NCBI RefSeq assembly: GCF_030551755.1
Contig: NZ_JAUPEC010000016.1
Span: 42,758-106,757, forward strand
DNA from: Pseudocolwellia sp. AS88
GTDB taxonomy: Bacteria > Pseudomonadota > Gammaproteobacteria > Enterobacterales > Alteromonadaceae
Reading direction: 5' to 3'
Length of the DNA stretch: 64,000 bases
Each line of letters begins with the position of its first letter. Position 1 is the stretch's first letter. Below the pieces are notes generated by a model that was not told where the DNA came from, searched no databases, and saw only the letters and a program-made list of their open reading frames with translations. Shown one piece after another: positions 27,332 through 36,722 of the stretch. Made by a program: the position numbers and the translations under genes.

Positions 27332-27913
27332 ACTAAACCTCGTTTTAATTATTTCATCTCACATATAATATTTGCGCTTAATTAATTTAAGTCTTTTACT
27401 TTAGTACGAACAGCAATGGCTAATATTAAAATTTAAACTAAGCGCTCCTATTTTTATTTATTTAGTAAATAAAATTCATACGATAAAAACCTTTGAACCT
27501 TAAATCTAATTTAGGATTTATTTCTAACTCAATTTCAATATTTAACTACAAGCTAAATATTTTAATAAATCATTATAAATACGAAGAGAAAGTTTTTAGC
27601 TTCAGAATTTAACTTATTAAAAATAAAAACCGCAAAGTTATCCCCCTAAGTTTTATTATAATTTAATATCCCTCATATTCTTTTAATTAAATTTTGTTAA
27701 ATGAATTTGTGGTTTTAATTATTTTCTTAAAATGAATTAGCGCTGTGTAAATTAAAATTAAAAGTAGGGCTGTTACATTCAACAAAATTTAATCTGTAAG
27801 TTTCAAATTTTAATCTTAATTTAAATTTTATTGATCCTTTTCATTTTATTTAACTCTTATTATTTCAAAAAATGTTTTTCATAAACTTTTTAAGGTTTAT
27901 AAAATAATACCAC
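27332..27913. other. Very AT-rich intergenic region
   Basis: About 580 bp with no convincing gene on either strand. Dominated by A/T runs and TTAAAT/AAATTT words. The 3' ends of the converging phosphatase and HicB-like genes both face it. No clear hairpin terminator recognised. Confidence 0.5.
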
Positions 27914-28315
27914 TTAATCTTTAGATAATTCATTTAAACAAACTGAAGCGATAAAACCAGATCGCGTTTTATGATCAGCTGACTTATTCACACGCGCATC
28001 TATTTTTTTTATAAGCAATTCAGGTAGCGTTACATTAATCTTTTGACTCCTACCTAAATAGGGAATGATATCTATATCAAGAATTGCCCAAATAACATTT
28101 TCATGTTGCTTCATATGATCATCAATTAATTTAGCACTAGGGATCACTTCACCATATTCCGCCAAAATCTCTAAATGTTCATCAACTGCTTTTTTAAGTT
28201 TATTCAAACCTTCATCAACACTCTCAGCTTCAACGTTACAACCAGGTAAATCGACTACGCTAAGGGAGTAATTAGATATTATATTTTCTTTACGAATTAA
28301 GACCGGATACTTCAT
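27914..28315 (-). CDS. HicB-family antitoxin-like protein
   Basis: A 133-aa protein. The N-terminal half has the HicB partial RNase H-like fold: MKYPVLIRKENIISNYSLSVVDLPGCNVEAESVDEGLNKLKKAVDEHL, with the D.PGC...G.S..EA-type motif. The C-terminal part INVTLPELLIKKIDARVNKSADHKTRSGFIASVCLNEL is a ribbon-helix-helix DNA-binding domain. HicB normally neutralises and co-represses with a ~60-aa HicA toxin. I do not find a HicA frame immediately upstream or downstream, so this copy looks solitary. AAGGAA precedes the ATG. Four 33-bp-spaced repeats lie upstream. Confidence 0.85.
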   Translation of the reverse strand: MKYPVLIRKENIISNYSLSVVDLPGCNVEAESVDEGLNKLKKAVDEHLEILAEYGEVIPSAKLIDDHMKQHENVIWAILDIDIIPYLGRSQKINVTLPELLIKKIDARVNKSADHKTRSGFIASVCLNELSKD

Positions 28316-29021
28316 ATTTATTCCTTTTCAATAACCCCACTAATGATAACCCCGACAACCCTTAAAGTACATATATTTATAACTCCGACAACCCTAGTAT
28401 GTATATAAATAACAACCCCGATAACTCTTCGTGTTTTATTTTATGGGTGTCTGGTAACTCTGTATGGCTTGGTGTGAATACTCACTTACAATAAGTGACA
28501 CTAGATATTATGGTGATCAGCCTTTAGTTTAGAGTTGCTAGAGTTGTGATTATTGTGAGGCTGAATTTTAAAATAAATCAGTTGTAGTAAATATTTTAAA
28601 ATTTCATTAGTAAAAAGTGACAAGCTGTGTGGATTTTAAATCGATTTAATACAGGATATTACGAGGCTGTTTTGTGTCTATTTACTTTGTTTCTTTATAA
28701 AAGGATTATGTTGTTACAGTTGAATTGCTGTTTATTTAATTGAGAAAATCTTTTCTAAATATTCAGAATGAAAGTTTATAAAATTATCATTTAGCCATTA
28801 CAAGATCATTAGTGAAATGTTTATATTTATAACAAACACAAAGAAATGTGTTTTACCTGTTACAACGAGTAACAATAGTTCTCAATTAAGATCTATAAAT
28901 TATTGAGTGTCATGATGAAGTTAGCTATATTTAATCAAAGAAGATAGGTTTGTTTCATCGCTCCCAAAAGATTGATCTGCAAGCTATATTAAATTATTAC
29001 GTTTCCAAGGAGCTACTCTCA
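28316..29021. other. Intergenic region holding repeats and small dyads
   Basis: 700 bp between divergent genes. The left part holds the 33-bp periodic repeats (28348-28479). A small dyad TCACTTA-CAA-TAAGTGA lies at 28482-28498, and GTTACAACGAGTAAC is near 28860. An in-frame TTG at 28950 could extend the following gene but has no ribosome binding site. The remainder shows nothing recognisable. Confidence 0.5.
28348..28479. repeat. Four direct repeats with exact 33-bp period upstream of the HicB-like gene
   Basis: AACCCCGACAACCCT (28348-28362), AACTCCGACAACCCT (28381-28395), AACCCCGATAACTCT (28414-28428), and a degenerate fourth ending GGTAACTCT (28447-28461). Start-to-start distance is exactly 33 bp each time; the 18-bp stretches between are unlike one another. 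Three helical turns of spacing puts the copies on the same DNA face, as for a cooperatively bound operator. The third and fourth are increasingly divergent. Confidence 0.85.
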
Positions 29022-29252
29022 ATGAAGTTACACAAGTTAACTTATACAAATGATTCTCGTACTGAGTCAGAATCAGAAATCTTATTTGAATCTATGCATA
29101 CCAACAAACTAATAGCATTTGCTGAGCAGTACGCTAAAGATTTTGGTGTAAGTGATATGACGTGGGAAAGCCTTCAAGATTCACGAGCAGAAGACAATAA
29201 GTTTACGAAGCAGTTAAAGTTAACTGACACCGTATATTTAGTTATAAAGTAA
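29022..29252 (+). CDS. Small protein of unknown function
   Basis: A 76-aa protein starting MKLHKLTYTNDSRTESESEILFESM and containing LIAFAEQYAKDFGVSDMTWESLQDSRAEDNKF before a C-terminal strand LTDTVYLVIK. Acidic, soluble, alpha/beta. I do not recognise the family. I chose the ATG at 29022 because AAGGAG is 9 bp upstream; the longer frame from a TTG at 28950 has no such signal. It lies alone between the HicB-like gene and a tRNA. Confidence 0.6.
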   Translation: MKLHKLTYTNDSRTESESEILFESMHTNKLIAFAEQYAKDFGVSDMTWESLQDSRAEDNKFTKQLKLTDTVYLVIK

Positions 29253-29424
29253 TCGTTATTTAAACTGTGGGGAATTATTACCTTATCTATTATGTTTATT
29301 ATCATTAGTGCCATGAGTATTAGCACAAGATAAATTAAAGAGATTAAGCTTAAATATACGTTTAAATTAATAGATATTGTTTAGGAATATAAAGCTGAAG
29401 ACATTGGTTTTAAAAAATTCTCAC

Positions 29425-29461
29425 AAAAAAGCCCGTTTAATATTAATTAAACGGGCTTTTT
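29425..29461. terminator. Bidirectional intrinsic terminator downstream of tRNA-Pro
   Basis: Six A, GCCCGTTTAA (29431-29440), loop TATTAA, TTAAACGGGC (29447-29456), then T-run. It ends the minus-strand tRNA-Pro transcript and could also end the rightward small gene at 29022. Confidence 0.9.
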
Positions 29462-29469
29462 CTTTAATA

Positions 29470-29546
29470 TGGTCGGAGTGACAAGATTCGAACTTGTGAC
29501 CTCACGTCCCCCAGACGCACGCGCTACCAAGCTGCGCTACACCCCG
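29470..29546 (-). tRNA. tRNA-Pro (GGG anticodon)
   Basis: The minus strand folds into a full cloverleaf: acceptor CGGGGTG/CACTCCG (one G-U), D-arm TAGCGCAGCTTGGTAGCGC, anticodon stem TGCGT/ACGTG around loop CTGGGGG, T-arm CAAGTTCGAATCTTG, and an encoded CCA end. The loop gives anticodon GGG, reading CCC/CCU. The anticodon stem has two G-U pairs at its base, which is slightly weak but compatible with function. Confidence 0.95.
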
Positions 29547-29783
29547 ATATTCCAGCATTTAGTAAAATACTGTACTCAACCACAAACACTTATCTAAACA
29601 CAGAGGGCTAACTGTTTGAGAGGAGTATATTAATGATTTATAAGCTGATTGCAATGTAAATTAAATATAGATATTTTTTCTGATTATTATATGAACAAAG
29701 AATTTCTATTGGAGGGTGTTGCTTGATTTAACCAAAGGAAACAGTCAGTTATAACTGCTCCTTTGGCCACATGTTTGGAGTTC

Positions 29784-31496
29784 TTAGTTGGTGGTTTCTG
29801 TTACTGTAGATTCATTAAATCGCTTAATAAAGTTAACTCCATCAATCATCAACGGAAAGTCCGCATTTACTGAAATAGGCATTTTTAATTGTCTAGAATA
29901 ACTTTGGAACTCACCGTTGTTATCAATGAATACAGACTTATCTTTCTTGAATACGATAATGCCTGTATCAATTGTATTAGCGATTACACGATTTGATTTA
30001 ACCGTTAGTATGTCTTTTCCATTTACAATAGTTGACGCTAAACCGTCACATTTAAGCCATCGGCTCAGTAAAGTAGGTTGAATATCCATGTGACTTGTTA
30101 AGCGTTTTAGCTTGTTACTTGCTTGCCCAGGAACAATAAGTAATGAAGGCTTGATAGCTAAACTGTCTTGAATATTCTTATTACCCATTGAGCTTACCCA
30201 AATGATATCTTTTGTGTCTTTCTCGCGTTGAGCAACGAGTAGGGCATCTATATACAATTCTGCTTGTGCGCTATTGTCAGCATCAAAATATAGAATATGT
30301 AGACCAGCTTTAGGTTTGTTTAAGTTATCGGTAAAGTCAGTTTTCTCTAAAGCTTCTCGCTCACTAAAAATAAGTGAGGATACTTCAGTTACAGAAGAAG
30401 TATTTAACCATTGTGAGAACCAAATTGAATCTGGAATAACACCATCTTTAGTAATCACTGTTAAGTTTGCTGCAATATTTCTTAGCTCCATTTCTTGAAG
30501 CAAAAGTGGTTTAACATTTTGTTCAGCTATCTTGTCTTTATATATAGAAGGTAAGCTATATAGTAGGTTGAACCATGAATCACTTGGTAACGCGTTATTA
30601 ATGTGGCGTGCCAAATCGATAGTCGAACCACTTGATTTTAAAGCGAAAGCTTCGATTTTGTTTTCTGTTAATGCGGTTTCAGTTAGTACCATATAAACAG
30701 ACTGTTCTGCTGGTTCTAAAACGTTACATTGTTCTGTTAAAACAGGATATGAGCTGACTTTGTGTTTGATAGAAAGCGCACTTTCTTTGTTTTCAGTGTA
30801 GTCATTCGCATCAAATAACTCATACTTAGTTAACAATGTTTTAGCCGTAGTTGGATACGATAAAGGTAAAACAGTGTCTTGTTTTAATACATCATAGTTC
30901 CATCTAGCATCTGCCCAAATATGAGTGAAATGACTAACAAAAAACGATGCAACTAATACGCGCACAACATATTTTGCATATGGCATACGTTGTAAATCTT
31001 TTAGATGTTTCCAAGCATAATTACTTAACGTCAGCTCAATAATAAGCAGAACAAAGGCTGTTGATGTGGTAATTAACCAGAATTTAAGGGTGTTATGAGA
31101 AATAAGATTACTGATCAGTAAAATTATTTGGTCACTCGAAGAGGCATTCAAGTGATATCCCAAACGTTTATAAACGAAAGCATCTAATAACAGCAGAACT
31201 AAACTGGCTGTAAATACTAAAGAAGATGTAATCCGAATAAATTGCGTTCTAGGATAAATTAATATGATCGGGAATATAATTAACAAAAAGCCAATGAAGG
31301 TTAAAAACCCCATATGACTGGCCCATGTTATATATAAATAGAAATGCCCGATAAGAGTATCGGGTGTTTTCTCACCAAATACATAAAAAGACGATAATAA
31401 AATTGCAATTAAAACGTTGAAAAAAGTAAACCAATGGCTCCAACTAATTAAATGTAATAGCCGTTTACTATAAGATTTAGACTCAAATGAAACCAT
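29784..31496 (-). CDS. yejM: YejM/PbgA-like DUF3413 inner-membrane protein with degenerate sulfatase domain
   Basis: A 570-aa protein. The N-terminal DUF3413 part has five membrane helices (about residues 20-40, 53-78, 87-105, 135-155, 175-195; start SKSYSKRLLHLISWSHWFTFFNVLIA). The periplasmic half is sulfatase-like, but the normally conserved metal/nucleophile block is replaced by QSVYMVLTETALTENKIEAFAL, so hydrolase activity is unlikely. In E. coli, YejM (PbgA/LapC) senses LPS and controls LpxC degradation through LapB. Gene order yejM-yejL opposite to yejK is as in E. coli, which supports the name. Confidence 0.85.
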   Translation of the reverse strand: MVSFESKSYSKRLLHLISWSHWFTFFNVLIAILLSSFYVFGEKTPDTLIGHFYLYITWASHMGFLTFIGFLLIIFPIILIYPRTQFIRITSSLVFTASLVLLLLDAFVYKRLGYHLNASSSDQIILLISNLISHNTLKFWLITTSTAFVLLIIELTLSNYAWKHLKDLQRMPYAKYVVRVLVASFFVSHFTHIWADARWNYDVLKQDTVLPLSYPTTAKTLLTKYELFDANDYTENKESALSIKHKVSSYPVLTEQCNVLEPAEQSVYMVLTETALTENKIEAFALKSSGSTIDLARHINNALPSDSWFNLLYSLPSIYKDKIAEQNVKPLLLQEMELRNIAANLTVITKDGVIPDSIWFSQWLNTSSVTEVSSLIFSEREALEKTDFTDNLNKPKAGLHILYFDADNSAQAELYIDALLVAQREKDTKDIIWVSSMGNKNIQDSLAIKPSLLIVPGQASNKLKRLTSHMDIQPTLLSRWLKCDGLASTIVNGKDILTVKSNRVIANTIDTGIIVFKKDKSVFIDNNGEFQSYSRQLKMPISVNADFPLMIDGVNFIKRFNESTVTETTN

Positions 31497-31530
31497 TGGT
31501 TATATTTATTCTCTGATTTTATTGTTAAAA

Positions 31531-31764
31531 TTAGTTCGACTGTTTATTTTGTTGTTCAACAGTTTGTTTTAGCGCTTTAGTAAAGTTCGCTACAACTGCT
31601 TCACGCTTACTTTCAGGGACTTGTTTATTAATGACTTCAGTAATAACGTTTCCTATGCACATAAGTGCTAGATCAGGCGTTGCTTCTTCATTAATAAGAA
31701 CATCAAATAGATTTTGAATGATTTTTTCTACACGTTCGTTTGAATACTTGGATACAATAGGCAT
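31531..31764 (-). CDS. yejL: DUF1414 family protein YejL
   Basis: A 77-aa protein [63 protein letters not shown], matching YejL (75 aa in E. coli) along its length. A small helical homodimer of unknown function. 34 bp upstream of yejM in the same operon, and divergent from yejK. Confidence 0.93.
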   Translation of the reverse strand: MPIVSKYSNERVEKIIQNLFDVLINEEATPDLALMCIGNVITEVINKQVPESKREAVVANFTKALKQTVEQQNKQSN

Positions 31765-31842
31765 TTAAATACTTAATTTTGCAAATGATTAACTAACGCT
31801 AGTTTATCAAATGCCCAAACAATATAAAACTGACCATTACCT

Positions 31843-32910
31843 ATGAGTTTAATAATTTCTAACATTGCACTGCATTTTTTATCAAAAATTGAAGAAACGG
31901 GTGAAGTAACACTACGTTTTGGACCAGAAAACATTGAACCTGGTTTAAAAATAGAAAATTTTGTTGATTCACTTCATAAAATTTATAACAGCAAAGGCAG
32001 TAAGGCCTATGGTAATTTCTCGTCAATGCCAGCTGAAGGTGATGCTGCACGCTTTGTTGATATTATGGAAAGCTACTTAGGTGAAGCTCAATCTTTTTAT
32101 ACTTTTAGTACACAAGCGGCTAATTTGCTTAAAAACGAAATTGAGAAATATGATCTTGCTGAAACTGGCTATTTAATTGTGTGCCATTATGAATACATGG
32201 GCGGCCGTTATTTATTAGCTGCAATTATTCCAATTTCTGAGCATTACTCGGTAGATGGCGAATTGAATATATCAGCAGATCAACATCTTGATACTAACAA
32301 GTTACAACTAGCTGCACGTATTGATTTGTTTGATTATCAGCAAAATGCAGATGGTAATCGCTACATCTCATTTATTAAAGGCCGTGCTGGTCGTAAAGTA
32401 TCTGACTTCTTTTTAGACTTTTTAGGTTGTGAGGAAGGTATTAACTCAAAAGAGCAAACACAAACTCTTGTTCAAGCGGTAGAAGACTATGTTTCTATTA
32501 ACCAACTAGACCCACAAGAAAAACAAGAAGCACGAAAAGAATTACTCAGTTACTGTAAAGAACAAAAAGCCACCGACCAAGATGTTTCTATCAAAGAAAT
32601 TGGTAAAGTATTAAAGAATGAAGAAGAAGGAAAAGATTTTTATTCTTTCTGTCAGGAGCAAGCTTATCCAATTGAAGAAACGTTTCCACACGACCAAGCT
32701 ATTGTAAATAAAGTTACAAAATATTCAGGCTATGGCAGCGGAATCAGTGTAAGTTTTGAGCGTGGTCATTTAGGTCAAGATGTTGTTTACAATGCAGCTA
32801 ACGATAGTTTAACCATTTATAAAGTGCCGCCAAACTTAAAAGCACAATTATTGGCTTTGTTAGAAAATGAAGCTCAAAAGAACAATCCATTTAACGATGA
32901 GAATGAATAA
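31843..32910 (+). CDS. yejK: Nucleoid-associated protein YejK (NdpA)
   Basis: A 355-aa protein of the 37-kDa nucleoid-associated family: MSLIISNIALHFLSKIE, YLIVCHYEYMGGRYLLAAIIPI, LQLAARIDLFDYQQNADGNRYISFIKGRAGRKVSDFFLDFLGC, and the C-terminal VSFERGHLGQDVVYNAANDSLTIYKVPPNLKAQLL. Length is close to E. coli YejK (335). It associates with the nucleoid; molecular function is poorly known. The divergent arrangement with yejL-yejM is conserved. Confidence 0.95.
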   Translation: MSLIISNIALHFLSKIEETGEVTLRFGPENIEPGLKIENFVDSLHKIYNSKGSKAYGNFSSMPAEGDAARFVDIMESYLGEAQSFYTFSTQAANLLKNEIEKYDLAETGYLIVCHYEYMGGRYLLAAIIPISEHYSVDGELNISADQHLDTNKLQLAARIDLFDYQQNADGNRYISFIKGRAGRKVSDFFLDFLGCEEGINSKEQTQTLVQAVEDYVSINQLDPQEKQEARKELLSYCKEQKATDQDVSIKEIGKVLKNEEEGKDFYSFCQEQAYPIEETFPHDQAIVNKVTKYSGYGSGISVSFERGHLGQDVVYNAANDSLTIYKVPPNLKAQLLALLENEAQKNNPFNDENE

Positions 32911-33055
32911 GTAAAATAACGCGTTACCATTAAGTTGTTATTAAAGTTTAATAAAAAACTTAATAGAGTAAAAAGACTTTACTGCATTGTAGAAAACTAA
33001 TTTTTTATGGGAGCTCTCAAAACTCTCATTTTATTACCAAATTTTAGGATTAAAA

Positions 33056-34087
33056 ATGAATACATTAACAATAACTCGACCAGATGATTGGCATGTTCAC
33101 CTTAGAGATGGAGCAGCGCTAAAAACTACAGTAGCAGATATTAGTCGTTATTTTGGTCGCGCAATCGTTATGCCAAATTTAGTACCACCAGTAACTGATG
33201 CAAAGTTAGCTGATGATTATTATCAACGTATTATGGCTGTTAATCCTTCTTCAACCTTTAAACCATTAATGGTTTTATATCTTACAGATCAAACAACAGC
33301 ACAAGATATAGAAGATGCGAAAAACTCAGGTATTGTTTATGCGGCAAAATTATACCCAGCCGGAGCTACAACTAATTCGTCTTCAGGTGTTACAAATGTA
33401 GATAACATAGCCGATGTAATTGCTGCTATGCAAAAGCATAAAATGCCATTACTTATTCATGGCGAAGTAACAACACACGATATTGATATTTTTGATCGTG
33501 AAGAAATGTTTATAGACACTATTTTAAAACCACTTGTTGCTAAATACCCTGACTTAAATGTTGTACTTGAACATATTACAACAAAGCAGGCCGCTGAGTT
33601 TGTGCAACAAGCAGGGCCAAATGTTGCTGCTACCATTACAGCTCATCATTTAATGTACAACCGTAACGATATGTTAGTTGGTGGTATAAAACCGCATTTT
33701 TATTGTTTACCTATTTTAAAACGTAATATTCACCAAAACGCTTTAATTAAAGCCGCTACAAGTGGAAGCAATAAATTCTTCTTAGGAACCGACTCTGCGC
33801 CACACCCTCAACATGCTAAAGAATCTTCATGTGGTTGTGCAGGCTCTTACACCGCTCATGCTGCTATAGAGTTATATGCTGAAGTATTTGAACAAGAAAA
33901 TGCTTTAGATAAGTTAGAAGGTTTTGCCAGCTTAAATGGTCCAGCTTTTTACAACTTGCCTGTTAACGAAGACAAAATCACATTAACTAAAAAAGAATGG
34001 AATGTTCCAGCAACTATGGCTTTTGGTGATGATGTTGTTGTACCTGTTAAGGCCAATGAAACCATTAACTGGCAAGTAAGCGAATAA
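33056..34087 (+). CDS. pyrC: Dihydroorotase (class II)
   Basis: A 343-aa enzyme. It starts [15 protein letters not shown] with the metal-binding HxH, has [26 protein letters not shown] (the Lys is the carboxylated bridging ligand), LLIHGE, LEHITT, and [10 protein letters not shown] with the catalytic Asp. It cyclises carbamoyl aspartate to dihydroorotate in pyrimidine synthesis. Length matches E. coli PyrC (348). It is followed 10 bp later by a PTPS-like gene and then an M23 peptidase, apparently in one operon. Confidence 0.97.
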   Translation: MNTLTITRPDDWHVHLRDGAALKTTVADISRYFGRAIVMPNLVPPVTDAKLADDYYQRIMAVNPSSTFKPLMVLYLTDQTTAQDIEDAKNSGIVYAAKLYPAGATTNSSSGVTNVDNIADVIAAMQKHKMPLLIHGEVTTHDIDIFDREEMFIDTILKPLVAKYPDLNVVLEHITTKQAAEFVQQAGPNVAATITAHHLMYNRNDMLVGGIKPHFYCLPILKRNIHQNALIKAATSGSNKFFLGTDSAPHPQHAKESSCGCAGSYTAHAAIELYAEVFEQENALDKLEGFASLNGPAFYNLPVNEDKITLTKKEWNVPATMAFGDDVVVPVKANETINWQVSE

Positions 34088-34097
34088 GGATTACTGA

Positions 34098-34979
34098 ATG
34101 CAATTATTTGTAAACGATCTTACCGTTATAGACTTTTCTTACTGTTGTGAACAACGCGGAATTGTTGGTGAAAGCTGGATTGTAGATGTTCTGCTTGAAG
34201 GTGAACTCAACGAAATGAGCATGGTGCTTGATTTTGGCGTTGTGAAAAAGCAGATCAAAGCCATTATAGATGAGGCAGTAGATCATAAATTACTCTTGCC
34301 TATGAAAAGCAGCATGATCTCAGTTGAACAATCGACCACTCAAGAAGATAGTGAGTATGTTGATGTTGTGAGTGAACGTGGTTCGTACTTTTTACAATCA
34401 CCAACTCAAGCCTTTGCTAAGCTGCCAACTAAAAAAATCGACATAGCTTCAGTCACTGATTTTCTTCTTAAAATCATTAAAGCAGAATTACCTGAAAACG
34501 TTAGCGGTTTAACGATTGTCTTACGTGAAGAAGTTATCGATACAGATTACTACCATTATACTCATGGTTTAAAACTGCATGATGGCAACTGTCAACGTAT
34601 TGCTCACGGTCATCGCTCTAAAATACAGTTATTTAAAAACGACCAACGTGATTCTACTTTAGAAAAACAATGGTGTGATCGTTGGCAAGATATTTATATC
34701 GCATCTGAAGGTGATCGCATTGAAAAGTCAGATATTCAATTATCAAACTCAGCACTGCGCCAGTTAACTGATAAGCATGAATACTTTTCATATTTTGCTC
34801 CTCAAGGGCGATTTGATATAGCCGTACCGGCGGATGTTTTAGATGTTGTTGATTGTGATTCAACAGTAGAGCTATTAGCTGACTTTATTTGTCGACAACT
34901 TAAAAAGACAAATCCTGATGATGCAATTAAAGTTATCGCTTATGAAGGAGTACAAAAAGGAGCCATTGCTTATGATTAA
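34098..34979 (+). CDS. Tandem PTPS/QueD-like protein, N-terminal half degenerate
   Basis: A 293-aa protein made of two 6-pyruvoyl-tetrahydropterin-synthase-type halves. The C-terminal half keeps the zinc/catalytic pattern: THGLKLHDGNCQRIAHGHRSKIQLF with His156/His161, Cys165, His170 and His172. The N-terminal half begins with the same fold (LFVNDLTVIDFSYCCEQRGIVGESWIVDVLLEG...MVLDFGVVKKQIKAIID...DHKLLLP) but lacks the HGH histidines (GIVGES instead). Standard QueD is ~120 aa. The product may act in queuosine or pterin chemistry, or have diverged. Its stop overlaps the next start (TATGATTAA), coupling it to the M23 gene. Confidence 0.8.
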   Translation: MQLFVNDLTVIDFSYCCEQRGIVGESWIVDVLLEGELNEMSMVLDFGVVKKQIKAIIDEAVDHKLLLPMKSSMISVEQSTTQEDSEYVDVVSERGSYFLQSPTQAFAKLPTKKIDIASVTDFLLKIIKAELPENVSGLTIVLREEVIDTDYYHYTHGLKLHDGNCQRIAHGHRSKIQLFKNDQRDSTLEKQWCDRWQDIYIASEGDRIEKSDIQLSNSALRQLTDKHEYFSYFAPQGRFDIAVPADVLDVVDCDSTVELLADFICRQLKKTNPDDAIKVIAYEGVQKGAIAYD

Positions 34980-35802
34980 TCGTATTGCAGTAGCATGTTT
35001 ATATACATCGCTAACTTTCGCTTGCACAAATGCTATGGCTGATGAAACATTCAGTCTATCGAATAATTTAAAGCAGGGTGCTTTGATTGTTGGTAAAACA
35101 GAACCTGATAGTATTGTTAAAGTTAATGACAAAGTTTTAGCGGTATCTGCGAGTGGTGATTTTGCTTTTGGCTTTGGTAGAGATGAAGTTAAACCACATA
35201 CAGTGACGGTAACGCATAAATCGGGACTTTTAGAAACAAAAGTTTTAACGCCAGAATTACGTGAATATAATATTCAGCGTATTAACGGTATTAAACAAAG
35301 TATCATGAAGCCAAATCCCGTTGCTGTTAAACGTTCTAGACAAGACAATGCTCAAATTAAAGAAGCTAGAAAAACCTTAAGCAGTAATACTGCTTTCGCC
35401 AATGGCTTTATCGCTCCTATAGATGGCACTGTTACGGGTGTTTACGGTAGCCAACGTGTTTTTAATGGCGAAAAGAAACGTCCACATTTTGGTTTAGATT
35501 ACGCAGGTAAAACAGGTGATCCAGTAAAAGCGCCAGCAGACGGTGAAATATTATTATGGGTACCAGATATGTTCTATTCTGGCGGCACCATGATTATTGA
35601 TCACGGGCATGGCGTAACATCAACGTTTTTACACTTAAGTGCTTCAAAAGTTAAAACCGGTGACTTTGTCAAACAAGGTGATTTAGTTGCTAGTGTTGGC
35701 GCTAGTGGCAGAGCAACAGGGCCACATCTAGATTGGCGTATTAACTGGTTTGATGTACGTTTAGATCCTGCCTACGTGTTGAACTTAACACCAATGAAAT
35801 AA
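34972..35802 (+). CDS. M23 family metallopeptidase, secreted
   Basis: A 276-aa protein. I start at ATG 34972, preceded by AAAGGAG, because it gives a clean signal peptide (MINRIAVACLYTSLTFACTNAMA|DE); a longer frame from 34918 lies inside the PTPS gene. The peptidase domain has RPHFGLDYAGKTGDPVKAPADGEI (first His/Asp zinc ligands), DHGHGVTSTFLHLS (HxH) and GRATGPHLDWRINWF, all the LytM/M23 zinc and catalytic residues. It probably cuts peptide cross-links of peptidoglycan in the periplasm. The N-terminal 120 residues look like a beta-rich binding region. Confidence 0.9.
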   Translation: MINRIAVACLYTSLTFACTNAMADETFSLSNNLKQGALIVGKTEPDSIVKVNDKVLAVSASGDFAFGFGRDEVKPHTVTVTHKSGLLETKVLTPELREYNIQRINGIKQSIMKPNPVAVKRSRQDNAQIKEARKTLSSNTAFANGFIAPIDGTVTGVYGSQRVFNGEKKRPHFGLDYAGKTGDPVKAPADGEILLWVPDMFYSGGTMIIDHGHGVTSTFLHLSASKVKTGDFVKQGDLVASVGASGRATGPHLDWRINWFDVRLDPAYVLNLTPMK

Positions 35803-36113
35803 TTAATAACCTTTAACTCTTATTCTCAAAGGTAAAGCTAAAAAATAGCTAAACCTTAAACTAGAGTTTAAATATTGTTATAGACTAAACTATGGGGGAA
35901 AAGTGCACTCTGTTTTGTCCCATAGTTTAATTTACAATACTCAATAAATGTCTATCAGTAGGCTTTAAGTAAACTTATATATTTGATTAAATGACAAAAA
36001 TCAAACAAAGCACTTAGATAAAACCTTATAATTTTCATTCATTTCCTCGTATTATTCAAAATATAAGTTATAGTTTTTATATATACTTCCAAGGACAGAG
36101 AGACTTTATTTAT

Positions 36114-36602
36114 ATGACAATATATTCACCCATTATTCTTGATATAGAATCTTCAGGTTTTGGCTCTCATAGTTATCCAATTGAAGTTGGCGTTATTTTA
36201 GAAGATAAAACGAAGTATTGTTCTTTGATCAAACCTGAATCTAACTGGGTTCATTGGAGTGAAGAAGCTGAAAAAATACATCATATTAAGCGCGATTCAT
36301 TAATAAACAACGGTAAATCTCCATATGATGTTGCTAATCATTTGAACAAACTATTAAAGGGTAAAATAGTATACTCAGATGGTTGGGTAGTTGATTCTAC
36401 TTGGCTGATTCGTTTATTTGAAGCGGCTCAGTTAGAAATGACATTTAGCCTTTCTGCAATTGAAATGATCCTCAAAGAACAACAAATGCGCCGTTGGGAT
36501 GATATGAAAAATGTGGTGATCCGAGAGTTAAAACTTGATCGACACAGAGCCTCTAATGATGCACAAATTATACAAGAAACATTTACTAGAACATTAAATT
36601 AA
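36114..36602 (+). CDS. DEDD 3'-5' exonuclease-fold protein (DnaQ/RNase T-like)
   Basis: A 162-aa protein with the exonuclease motifs: PIILDIESSGFGSHSYPIEVGVIL (Asp and Glu of Exo I, DxE), WVVDSTWLIRLFEAA for Exo II, and HRASNDAQIIQETF for Exo III (His and Asp, DEDDh type). Short for DnaQ (~240 aa), closer to orphan exonuclease-fold proteins of Alteromonadales and Vibrio. Likely a nuclease acting on DNA or RNA ends; substrate unknown. It has an isolated position after the pyrC operon. Confidence 0.8.
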   Translation: MTIYSPIILDIESSGFGSHSYPIEVGVILEDKTKYCSLIKPESNWVHWSEEAEKIHHIKRDSLINNGKSPYDVANHLNKLLKGKIVYSDGWVVDSTWLIRLFEAAQLEMTFSLSAIEMILKEQQMRRWDDMKNVVIRELKLDRHRASNDAQIIQETFTRTLN

Positions 36603-36685
36603 AAGTATAACTCTGTTTGTTAAACCAGAACCAAATCTGAAATCTTTTACTTATTAAATGATTAAACAAACAAACAAATAAATAA

Positions 36686-36716
36686 ACCGCCACACCTGTT
36701 ATGTATGACGGCTTTT
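36686..36716 (-). terminator. Probable terminator of the siderophore receptor gene
   Basis: On the minus strand GCCGTCATACATAACAGGTGTGGCGG forms an imperfect stem (one bulge, one G-U) followed by a TTTATTT run. It lies just past the receptor stop. Confidence 0.5.
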
Positions 36717-36722
36717 AAATAT

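Noticed and set aside
28348..28479. CRISPR-like spaced repeats
   Set aside because: Only three good copies of 15 bp with a fourth degenerate one, 18-bp gaps, no cas genes and no terminal leader; the layout fits an operator array instead.
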